Assembly: GCA_958295665.1 (NCBI GenBank)
Contig: OY282560.1
Coordinates: forward strand, 24,263,653-24,327,652
DNA length: 64,000 nt
Source: Tipula vernalis
Taxonomy: Eukaryota > Arthropoda > Insecta > Diptera > Tipulidae
Reading direction: 5' to 3'
Shown here: in pieces, positions 11,131 to 21,510 of the stretch
How the letters are laid out: every line of letters starts with the position of its first letter
Position numbering within the stretch: position 1 is the first letter of the stretch
Translations under genes and position numbers: made by a program
Notes under the pieces: generated by a model
Told to the model about the DNA's origin: nothing
The model's input: the letters and a program-made list of their open reading frames with translations, nothing else
The model's database searches: none

Positions 11131-11388
11131 TAATCAAACTAAATTGTAATAAAGCTAATTTTAATGTTTATATACCGCTTTTGAAAATTAAAAAAAAAAA
11201 ATAGTTCGTCACATTTTAACATTTTGCAATAAAAAATAGCCGCTATAATTCCATAACGCCACATTTGTGCCTCTTTTGAGAAAAATATAAATTTGGGATC
11301 ATTTAATACCAATTCCACTGAAATTGACCAGCGGGATTTTTATTACTACACAAAAAAAAAATATGCATTAATTTTGTCCAGGAGTGTA

Positions 11389-13640
11389 CCTTTAATATTC
11401 CTCAAAAATGCCAAAAATATTTAAAAACAGTTAAGTTTTCGAATAAGAAAATTATTTACCGTAAAAACACAATTAAATATGTATTCGCAATTAAAAACAG
11501 AAAGAAATTCGAATTCAATTTTGAATGGAGGCGACAACTATGGTTCATTCCAGTAACATTTTAAGGTAATGCTTTTAGACTAGACAGAGATGGTTATTGT
11601 ATTGTTTATATAATTTTAAGTTTTGACGTATTTTGCAAAAACTACATTCCATAAAAGTTTAGCAATACTTTATATTCCAACATGGTTTTCACTAAACTAC
11701 GCTACTATAATTAAAAAAGCTCATAATTCTGAAAAAATTGCATGTACCTTATTTTAAGCTTAGTCAAAAATATAGTCGATGTTGGAGGTTCTTATTTATA
11801 GCGTAGGCTCTGCTTTAATATAGCAGGCTAATAACAAACTTAAATATTTAACAATTTTATCGAGTTTCAAAATAAAGTCTTTTTGAAAAAAAAAACAACG
11901 AAAGAGGAACTTTTATAACCAGATTCCAAAATTGTTAAGATAACACGAATCAGCCAACTTTCCTGTATCACTGACGCAGAGGTATCAAAATGGGAAATTT
12001 TCACTAGTGTTTAACATTAAGTTTACAGTAAATGATTTGTGGAGTTTTCGGTAGTGAATAAAGCTTTTTTTGTAACAATGCCACCAATAATACTTAACCG
12101 AAACTTATAAAATGATCTTTAGAAATTATGATAACAATAATTTATTTATAACTTCGGCATACTCCAAAACAGACAAGTATTTTCCATAACATTACAGTAA
12201 TAAAATGATTTTTCTTTGTTTTGCTTAAAGCTATTAAAAATATTTCAGTGAACAATAATGAAATAAATTTCAATTATTTCCTGTTTCTAGTGAACCTTAC
12301 AAGAAATTATATTATTTCAGGTTTGGTTGGTGTATTCATCACAAAGTAATAAAATTATAACGTGGGTGAAAGCTAAATTAGTGAATTAAACCAAACAAAA
12401 AGATTTAATTTAATTTTAATTCAGCTATGTATACCTGTAAAGGTATACACGTTTTTAGCTATTTATAGCTATATAAATAAATAGAACAAAAAAAATTTAA
12501 TTAGAAATGATTTCCTTTTCCATTCCAAAGTATTGTTGCGCCGCAACTTAATTAAGAAATAGCATGAATAGAGCTTTTCTTTTGGAAAATATATTATCAT
12601 TAATATTATGTATGTGTGTGGATGTGTTCGTTTCCAGATTAAAACTAATTTTCAAGTATTTCATGTATTAACTTAAAGGTATTGGTTTATGAAGTAGTTC
12701 ATTAAGCAAAACCTGTTAAAACCATTTTCAAATTTTTAAACTTTGGCTGCCACCGTAACATAATAAAAAGGTTTTAATGAACCGAACAACAAAATTCTAA
12801 TCCTTTCGCCATTATTATACTGATGAATATTTTATTGGCTTTATACAAAAGCTGTATAAGCCTCTTTTTGTTCCGTCGTTATCCTTTTCGGTTTGGCCTA
12901 AATAAAAAAATTTAACTCTAATACACATAACATAATAAATTGGATTTTTTTTTTTAATTATAAAATAATAAGTAAAATTAATTAAAATTAATAATAATAA
13001 TAATTTTCAATGAACAAGAAAATGAGTTCGGAAAAATGACCAAAGTTTCAAGTATATGAAACGTGACTAAAACTTTTTTTTTTTGTGTTTTGCTTTTACA
13101 TTTTTTGTGTTAAACCCCTAGTAGAACATTTTTTTTTTTTTTTTTTGAAATATTACCTAAAAATATTAAAATAGGATTAATGGGGCGAGAAATTTGGGCA
13201 AAAATCAATTTTGTTATTTCAAGATGAAAATTAATATTTTTTTTGTGTTTGGTTCTCTGCTGTGTCATTAAATCTTTTTTTTTTCCTCTCTAAAGCTGAA
13301 TAGGATTAATTTTCGTATTGGTTTCTATGTTTATAGACTTCGTTGCTTCGTATTAAGTTGTTTGGGCTCAGTTTTGAAAAGTTAAATTAATTGAATAAAC
13401 GATGTTACATGGAGTTTACATATAAAAGTTCGTTTGAGCTGTTGAATTAGTTGAATATAGTATTTTTACCGAAACGCCTATAGAATTGATTCTGTATTCT
13501 TAACATATCAGTGGGGACATGTTAAAAATTGAGCTTCAGTTAGATTTTCTGAATTATTAGAAATAAGCAGAACCGATAGTCCATAGTTTAGCAATTCACA
13601 GTTGCCTTGTGTAGATCACTGAAGTGAGCCTGTTAAAAAT
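11389..13640. other. AT-rich intergenic DNA
   Basis: About 2.25 kb with poly-T runs, AAT-type microsatellite patches (near 12980-13000) and no coding similarity, RNA gene or transposon end that I could recognise. Confidence 0.5.
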
Positions 13641-13644
13641 ACAA

Positions 13645-16600
13645 TTTGGTGGTTATCAGCCAAAAGTAAATTGGATACATGGATTGCAATTAAAACATTT
13701 GTAAATAGTCTTACGCGGAAAACTTTGTTTAGCCTAATCGTGAAAAATATCGAAAAATCCGCAAAATTGAAATAAAATCAGTTTCTAGAGTGTATATAAG
13801 TTAATAGCTCTCGGAAGAAAAAATTCAGTTCAAGTTTCCCGTGGGGAATCTCGGAAAATTTGAACAAGTTTCCAGCCGAAAGTAAGAAATTAATGTATAA
13901 AATCAGCCTATGTTTGAAGATGGATTACATTAATATATTCAATTTTCCCGTGGGAAATATCCGAAATTTCAATTTTCAAAAAACCATTAGAAAATTTGTA
14001 TAAAATCAGCCTCAGGACAGTTATGTCTGGAGATGGATTGCATTGATGTGACTTGTCAATAGCTATTGCAGGAAAAAAATTCAGTTTAAGATTCCTGTGG
14101 GAAATCTCCGAAAATTTATAAAAGTTCCCACGGGAAACTTGAACTGAATTTTTTTCCTGCGATAGTTATTGACAAATCACGTAGATGCAATTGATCTCCA
14201 GACATAACACTCTAGAGGCAGATTTTTTACAAATTTTTTAATCATTTTTGGAAAATCGAATTTTCCGAGATTTTCCACAGGAAACTTGAACTGAATTGTT
14301 TAGTAACATCAATAGAGTACATTTCCAGACATAACATTCTAGAGGCTGATGTTATACAAATTGTCTAACGATTATTGGAAAATCGAATTTTCCGAGATTT
14401 CCTACGAGAAACTTGAACTGAATTTTTTAGTAACATCAATAAAATACATCTTCAGACAACATTCTAGAGGATTATTTTATACAAATTTTCAAATGATTTT
14501 TGGAAAATCGATCTTTCCAAGATTTTCCACGGGAAACTTGAACAGATTTTGTTTTCCTGCGATAGCTGTTTGTTAACTCACATCAATAAAATTCATCCTT
14601 AGACATAACATTCTAGAGGCTGATTTTTTATAAATTGTCTAATGATTTTTGGAAAATCGAATTTTCCGAGATTTCCCACGGGAAACTTGAACTGATTTTC
14701 TTTCCCTGCGAAAGCTATTGTTAACTCACATCAATAAAATACATCTTCAGACATAACACTCTAGAGGCAGATTTTATACAAATTTTCTAATGATTTTTGG
14801 AAAGTCGAATTTTCCGAGATCTTGCACGGGAAACTTGAACTGAATTTCTTTCCTGCTAAAGCTATTGTTAACTCACATCAATAAAATACATCTCCAAACA
14901 TAACACTCTAGAGGGAGATTTTATACATATTTTATAACGATTTTTGGAAAATCGAAGTTTCCGAGATTTCCCACGGGAAACTTGAACTGACTTTTTTAGT
15001 AACATCAATAAAGCACATCTCCAGACATAACACTAGAGACTGATGGTATACAAATTTTTTAATGATTTTAAGAAAATCGAATTTTCCGAGATTTTCCACG
15101 GGAAACTTAAACTGATTTTCTTTCCCTGCGATAGCTGTTGTTAACTCACATCAATAAAATACATTCTTAGACATAATATTCTAGAAAAATATTTTTTACG
15201 AATTGTCTAATGATTTTTAGAAAATCGAATTTTCCGAGATTTCCCACGGAAAACTTGAAATGAATTTCTTAGTAACATCAAAAAAGTAGGCTGATGTTAT
15301 ACAAATTTTCTAATGATTTTTGGAAAATCGAATTTTTCGAGATTTCCATAGAGAAACTTGAACTGACTGGTTTAGTCATATAATTAAAGTACATCTCCAG
15401 ATATAACACTCTAGAGGCTAAATGTTATACAAATTTTGTATATATATTTTGTATATAATATATATATTTTGTATATATTGGAAAATCGAATTTTCCGTGA
15501 TTTTCCACAGGAAACTTAAACTCATTTTCTTTCCCTGCGATAGCTGTTGTTAACTCACATCAATAAAATACATCCTTAGACATAACATTCTAGAGACTGA
15601 TTTTTACAAATTTTCCAATTATTTTTGGAAAATCGAATTTTCCGAGATTGACCACGGGAAACTTGAACTGAATTTCTTTCCCTGTTATAGCTGTTGTTAA
15701 CTCACATCAATAAAATATAATCTTAGACATAACATCCTAGAGACTGATTTTATTCAAATTCTCTAATTATTTTTCGAAAATCGAATTTTCCGAGATTTCC
15801 CACGGGAAACTTGAACTGACTTTTTTAGTAACATAAATAAAGAACATCTCCAGACATAACACTCTAGAGGCTGATATTATACAAATTTTCTTATGATTTA
15901 TGGAAAATCGAATTTTCCGAGATTTTCCACAGGAAACTTAAACTGATTTTCTTTTCCTGCGATAGCTGTTGTTAACTCACATCAATAAAATACATCCTTA
16001 GACATAAAATTCTAGAGACTGATTTTTTACAAATTTTCTAATGATTTTTGGAAAATCGAGTTTTCCGAGATTTTCCACCGGCAACTTGAAATGAATTTTT
16101 TAGTAACATCAATAAAGTACATCTCCAGACATAACATTCTAGAGGCTGATTTTATAAAAATTCTCTAATGATTTTTGGAAAATCGAATTTTCCGAGATTT
16201 CCCACGGGGAACTTGAACAGAATTTCTTTCCCGGCTATAGCTGTTGTTAACTCACATCAATAAAATACATTCTTAGACATAAAATTCTAGAGACTGATTT
16301 TTTTCAAATTCGCTAATGATTTTTGGAAAATCGAATTTTCCGAGATTTTCCACGGGAAACTGTACCTGATTTTCTTTTCCTGCGATAGCTGTTGTTAACT
16401 CACATCAATAAAATACATCCTTAGACATAACATTCTAGAGACTGATTTTTTACAAATTTTCTAATGATTTTTGGAAAACCGAATTTTCCGAGATTCCCCA
16501 CGGGAAACTTGAACTGACTTTTTTAGTAACATAAATAAAGTAGACCTCCAGACATAAGACTCTAGAGGCTGATGTTATACAAATTTTCTAATGATTTTAG

Positions 16601-16980
16601 GAAAATCGAATGTTCCGAGATTTTCCACGGGAAACTGTAACTGATTTTCTTTTCCTGCGATAGCTGTTGTTAACTCACATCAATAAAATACATTCTTAGA
16701 CATAACATTCTAGAGACTGATTTTTTTCAAATTCACTAATGATTTTTGGAAAATCGAATTTTCCGAGATTTCCCACGGGAAACTTGAACTGAATTTCTTT
16801 CCCTGCTATAGCTGTTGTTAACTCACATCAATAAAATACATTCTTAGACATAACATTCTAGAGACTGATTTTTTTCAAATTCTCTAATGATTTTTGGAAA
16901 ATCGAATTATCCGAGATTTCCCACGGGAAACTTGAACTGACTTTTTTAGTAACATAAATAAATTACATCTCCAGACATAA
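13645..16980. repeat. Minisatellite block, left part, with inverted edge
   Basis: From about 14120 to 16980 there are roughly 20 tandem units that share the core GGAAAATCGAATTTTCCGAG and the GGGAAACTTGAACTGA block. Two unit types occur, often alternating. One is about 127 bp and contains TTTTTAGTAACATCAATAAA. The other is about 148 bp and contains a CTGCGATAGCTGTTGTTAAC insert. Between about 13645 and 14112 the same elements appear in reverse orientation. The outermost 160 bp (13645-13802) is an inverted, diverged copy of 29925-30080 at the other edge. The Foldback/NOF element has split the block at 16989. Confidence 0.85.
14021..14208. repeat. Palindrome at the orientation switch of the minisatellite
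   Basis: TCTGGAGATGGATTGCAT on the left pairs with ATGCAATTGATCTCCAGA on the right, and the flanking unit sequence mirrors through a centre near 14114. Left of it the units run in one direction, right of it in the other. Confidence 0.8.
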
Positions 16981-16989
16981 CACTTTAGA
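16981..16989. repeat. Target-site duplication CACTTTAGA, left
   Basis: The nine bases CACTTTAGA directly before the element are repeated directly after it (29650-29658). Nine-bp duplications are the norm for Mutator-like elements, including Foldback. Joining the two flanks through one copy restores a normal minisatellite unit (AACACTCTAGAGGCTGAT in other units). Confidence 0.95.
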
Positions 16990-17120
16990 ACCGGTGTGAA
17001 GTATTTCACACAAAGTGTAGCTACACAAATTAACGAAAAGTGTAAGTGTACGGAAAAAGTGTAGGCCTACATAAAAAGTGTAAATAAGAAGTAAAACCAG
17101 ATATGGGGCGATATTACCAT
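16990..17120. repeat. Terminal inverted repeat of FB-NOF, left unique end
   Basis: A 131-bp non-tandem end containing several AAGTGTA motifs (for example AAAGTGTAGCTACAC and AAAAAGTGTAGGCCTAC). It is identical to the complement of 29519-29649. The spaced AAGTGTA motifs are candidate transposase-binding sites, by analogy with other MULE ends. Confidence 0.9.
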
Positions 17121-19860
17121 AAAGTGGACAGGTCAAGCTATCCGAAACAATTTTTCTTATTAAAATAAAAAGGGTTGGGTATGTTCGACGCTATTTTGAA
17201 AATTGTGAAAATCAAATAAACTGTCGAAACCCGATGCTACACTATGACCATTTACCAAAATCTCAGAGATGTTACCAAGTGTGGGCTTATATTTCCATAA
17301 AGTGGACAGGTCAAGCTATCCGAAAAATATTGGTTATTAAAATAAAAAGGGTTGGGTATGTTCGACGCCATTTTGAAAATTGTGAAAATCAAATAAACTG
17401 TCGAAACCCGATGCTACACTATGACCATTTACGAAAATCTCAGAGATGTTACCAGGTGTGGGCTTATATTTCCATAAAGTGGACAGGTCAGGCTATCTGA
17501 AACAATATTGGTTATTAAAATAAAAAGGGTTGGGTATGTTCGACGCTATTTTGAAAATTGTGAAAATCAAATAAACTGTCGAAACCCGATGCTACACTAT
17601 GACCATTTACAAAAATCTCAGAGATGTTACCAGGTGTGGGCTTATATTTCCATAAAGTGGACAGGTCAAGCTATCCGAAACAATATTGGTTATTAGAATA
17701 AAAAGGGTTGGGTATGTTCGACGCTATTTTGAAAATTGTGAAAATCAAATAAACTGTCGAAACCCGATGCTACACTATGACCATTTACCAAAATCTCAGA
17801 GATGTTACCAAGTGTGGGCTTATATTTCCATAAAGTGGACAGGTCAAGCTATCCGAAACAATATTGGTTATTAAAATAAAAAGGGTTGGGTATGTTCGAC
17901 GCCATTTTGAAAATTGTGAAAATCAAATAAACTGTCGAAACCTGATGCTACACTATGACCATTTACGAAAATCTCAGAGATGTTACCAAGTGTGGGCTTA
18001 TATTTCCATAAAGTGGACAGGTCAGGCTATCTGAAACAATATTGGTTATTAAAATAAAAAGGGTTGGGTATGTTCGACGCTAATTTGAAAATTGTGAAAA
18101 TCATTTAAACTGTCCAAACCTGATGCTACACTATGACCATTTACGAAAATCTCAGAGATGTTACCAAGTGTGGGCTTATATTTCCATAAAGTGGACAGGT
18201 CAAGCTATCCTAAACAATATTGGTTATTAAAATAAAAAGGGTTGGGTATGTTCGACGCTATTTTGAAAATTGTGAAAATCAAATAAACTGTCGAAACCCG
18301 ATGCTACACTATGACCATTTACAAAAATCACAGAGATGTTACCAGGTGTGGGCTTATATTTCCATAAAGTGGACAGGTCAAGCTATCCGAAACAATATTG
18401 GTTATTAAAATAAAAAGGGTTGGGTATGTTCGACGCTAATTTGAAAATTGTGAAAATCATTTAAACTGTCCAAACCTGATGCTACACTATGACCATTTAC
18501 GAAAATCTCAGAGATGTTACCAAGTGTGGGCTTATATTTCCATAAAGTGGACAGGTCAAGCTATCCTAAACAATATTGGTTATTAAAATAAAAAGGGTTG
18601 GGTATGTTCGACGCTAATTTGAAAATTGTGAAAATCATTTAAACTGTCCAAACCTGATGCTACACTATGACCATTTACGAAAATCTCAGAGATGTTACCA
18701 AGTGTGGGCTTATATTTCCATAAAGTGGACAGGTCAAGCTATCTGAAACAATATTAGTTATTAAAATAAAAAGGGTTGGGTATGTTCGACGCTATTTTGA
18801 AAATTGTGAAAATCAAATAAACTGTCGAAACCCGATGCTACACTGTGACCATTTACAAAAATCTCAGAGAAGTTACCAGGTGTGGGCTTATATTTCCATA
18901 AAGTGGACAGGTCAAGCTATCCGAAACAATTTTTCTTATTAAAATAAAAAGGGTTGGGTATGTTCGACGCTAATTTGAAAATTGTGAAAATCAAATAAAC
19001 TGTCCAAACCTGATGCTACACTATGACCATTTACAAAAATCTCAGAGAAGTTACCAGGTGTGGGCTTATATTTCCATAAAGTGGACAGGTCAAGCTATCC
19101 GAAACAATATTGGTTATTAGAATAAAAAGGGTTGGGTATGTTCGACGCTATTTTGAAAATTGTGAAAATCAAATAAACTGTCGAAACCCGATGCTACACT
19201 ATGACCATTTACAAAAATCTCAGAGATGTTACCAGGTGTGGGCTTATATTTCCATAAAGTGGACAGGTCAAGCTATCCTAAAAAATATTGGTTATTAAAA
19301 TAAAAAGGGTTGGGTATGTTCGACGCTATTTTGAAAATTGTGAAAATCATTTAAACTGTCCAAACCTGATGCTACACTATGACCATTTACGAAAATCTCA
19401 GAGATGTTACCAAGTGTGGGCTTATATTTCCATAAAGTGGACAGGTCAAGCTATCTGAAACAATATTGGTTATTAAAATAAAAAGGGTTGGGTATGTTCG
19501 ACGCTAATTTGAAAATTGTGAAAATCAAATAAACTGTCGAAACCCGATGCTACACTATGACCATTTACAAAAATCTCAGAGATGTTACCAGGTGTGGGCT
19601 TATATTTCCATAAAGTGGACAGGTCAAGCTATCCTAAACATAATTGGTTATTAAAATAAAAAGGGTTGGGTATGTTCGACGCTATTTTGAAAATTGTGAA
19701 AATCAAATAAACTATCGAAACCCGATGCTACACTATGACCATTTACGAAAATCTCAGAGATGTTACCAAGTGTGGGCTTATATTTCTATAAAGTGGACAG
19801 GTCAAGCTATCCGAAACAATATTGGTTATTAAAATAAAAAGTTTGGGTATGTTCGACGCC
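17121..19860. repeat. Left arm: about 16 tandem units of 178 bp
   Basis: The landmark GGGTTGGGTATGTTCGACGC recurs every 178 bp from about 17173 to 19842. The outermost four or five units mirror the outermost units of the right arm almost base for base, while the inner ones are ordered differently. Each unit contains an open stretch of about 62 codons that begins with TTG, not ATG, and 178 is not a multiple of three. I therefore do not call these genes. Confidence 0.92.
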
Positions 19861-20026
19861 ATTTTGAAAATGTGAGTGAGACAGCAATATTTTTATTTTT
19901 CGACGTAATCTCCTTTAAGGTTTATACATTTGTTACATCGATCAGTTAACTTGTCTAAGCCCTCTAAAAAAAAAAAATTTCTTTTGCTCCATAAAATATT
20001 CATTTACAACAGACTGTACTTCAGAA

Positions 20027-21020
20027 TCACTGGAAAATTTCCAGCCCCTTAATTTTTTTTTCAAATTGGGAAACAGAAAGTAGTCGCACTGGGTGACTGT
20101 ATGGTGGATGCGGAATTTCTAGGAAGCCGCAGTCCTTTAATGCAGCTTGAGCACCTTTAGCCTTGTGCACTGGTGCATTGTCGTGAAGAAGTAAGGTTTT
20201 TTTTCTAACTTTTCGTTGGCATATAATCAATCATCAATATCCCTTCAGCATCCCAAAAATTGTTGCCAAAACCTTAAGGCGACTGCACGAGTCCGTCTCG
20301 TGCGCGTCGCATTTTGCGACGCGCTTTAAAATTAAACATTTTTCAACTCAGGAGGGGACATTTTTTTTAGATTAGGGTGCTTTGATTGGTTTAAAAAGCG
20401 CGTCGCAAAATGCGACGCGCACGAGACGGACTCGTGCAGCCGCCTTTACCAGCAGACGGTTGAGTTTTGAATTTCTTTGGTGGTGGTTCACCATGTTTAA
20501 TCCATTACATCGATTCTTGTTTGGATTCCGGATCCCAATGATGAATCCATGTTTCATCGCCTGTTATAATGTTATCCAAGAAGTTTTCTGGATCTTCTTC
20601 ATACATTTCTAAAATCGCCTTTGAAGTTTAAACACGAATTTTCTTTTGTTGTGCAGTCAACAAAAGGGGAACCCATCGCGCACTTACTTTTGGCATGTGA
20701 AGGTGGTCATTTAATATGGTATAAGTGGTACCATATGAAAGAGAAAGTCTCCACGCTAACCGCGAAACAGAAATACGGCGGTCCTCTAATACAATTGATT
20801 CTGCCAATTCATGGCTAATAGCATCTGCGAGACGATCCGGGCGGTTTTCGTCTTCTAATGACTCCCGACCACTTTTGAACAATTTTACCCACCTTGTTAC
20901 TGTGGAATATGATGGTGCAAATTCGCCGTAAGCTTTTGATATGTAATTGAATATATAAATTGCATTGCGTCCATCTTTACAGAAAAATTTAATAACGACA
21001 CGATATTCAATTTCAATCAT
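20027..21020 (-). pseudogene. Mariner transposase, interrupted
   Basis: The N-terminal part (21020-20628) starts MIEIEYRVVIKFFCKDG. It has the mariner helix-turn-helix with YSTVTRWVKLFKSGRESLED (about residues 38-57) and the linker REN-RPDR type region. Beyond 20628 the frame is lost, but an IHHWDPES-type block with the first catalytic Asp is seen near 20530. After the 167-bp insertion the frame 20230-20027 has LLLHDNAPVHKAKGAQ (second Asp) and IPHPPYS. There the third catalytic region shifts frame before the last Asp. The enzyme would cut and paste mariner DNA; this copy cannot. Confidence 0.85.
20278..20444. mobile_element. 167-bp GC-rich miniature inverted-repeat element
   Basis: Ends of about 50 bp are inverted copies with one or two differences (GGCGACTGCACGAGTCC on the left, GGCGGCTGCACGAGTCC on the right in complement). 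Each end contains its own small hairpin, GCGTCGCATTTTGCGACGC. The core is only about 65 bp and non-coding. The flanks are TTAA on the left and TTTA on the right, so the target duplication is uncertain. It is far more GC-rich than its surroundings. Family not recognised. Confidence 0.85.
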
Positions 21021-21157
21021 TTTAGAATTTTTTTCAAAACACGGGCTACTAAATTGAAGAAAACAAACGAACTGTAAAATTTACATCGAATTTTGTTTGT
21101 ATAAGTTTGACCGCGACAAATTTTTTTTTTAAAAAATGTATAGTTGTCTCATTCACT

Positions 21158-21510
21158 CTTTTTGTTCCATATGATATTGCAAGACATTTTGATTCACCCT
21201 CGTAGGTAATAATTAATCATTAAAACGCCCTTGTTCCATACGAAATTCGTTGATTTGTTAACTTTCAAAATGTTTAATAAGACCTTTACGGCTTGTATCA
21301 AAATTGCACTGATTGATTGAAATTCCTCAATGTATTCCCTTTACAAATTTTATAGTCTTTATATATGTCAATTTCTGAGATTTGTCTTTGCCGAATGGGC
21401 ATGCGCGGTAGGTGTGCAACCACAAAATATAATCAATAACTCGTAAATTTTGCTTGGCTTATTCTTGTTATTTTCCCTGCCCCCGTATTCATAAATAATT
21501 TTTGTGCTCT
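21158..21510. other. 3' flank of the NOF-like gene
   Basis: AT-rich, non-coding; it would hold the 3' untranslated region of the minus-strand gene. No domain or repeat recognised. Confidence 0.5.

Larger units (their letters stand above)
9528..11386 (+). mobile_element. Tc1-like DNA transposon, ends intact, transposase broken
   Basis: The ends are inverted repeats starting CACTCCTGGACAAAATTAA. The left copy runs from 9528 and the right copy ends at 11386, and both are flanked by TA (9526-9527 and 11387-11388), the target duplication of the Tc1/mariner superfamily. Similarity between the ends continues for about 70 bp and includes a subterminal ATCCCGCTGGT block on each side. Total length is 1859 bp. 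Inside is a Tc1-type transposase on the plus strand with frameshifts and an AT-rich insertion. The element is non-autonomous now, but its ends could still be recognised by a related transposase. Confidence 0.9.
19872..21157 (-). mobile_element. Mariner transposon inserted in FB-NOF, decayed
   Basis: Diverged inverted ends of the form GTGAGTGAGACAGCAATA (left) and the complement of AGTGAATGAGACAACTAT (right) enclose a broken mariner transposase on the minus strand. No clean TA duplication is left. It lies exactly where the left tandem arm breaks off, so it entered the Foldback element near the arm/unique-region border. A 167-bp GC-rich element (20278-20444) is inserted in its transposase. Confidence 0.85.

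Noticed and set aside
17234..19832. Repeated 62- and 88-codon open frames in the left Foldback arm, and their mirror copies at 26273-29405
   Set aside because: Checked examples begin with TTG in place of ATG, and they recur only because the DNA unit is tandemly repeated. The 178-bp period shifts frame from unit to unit.
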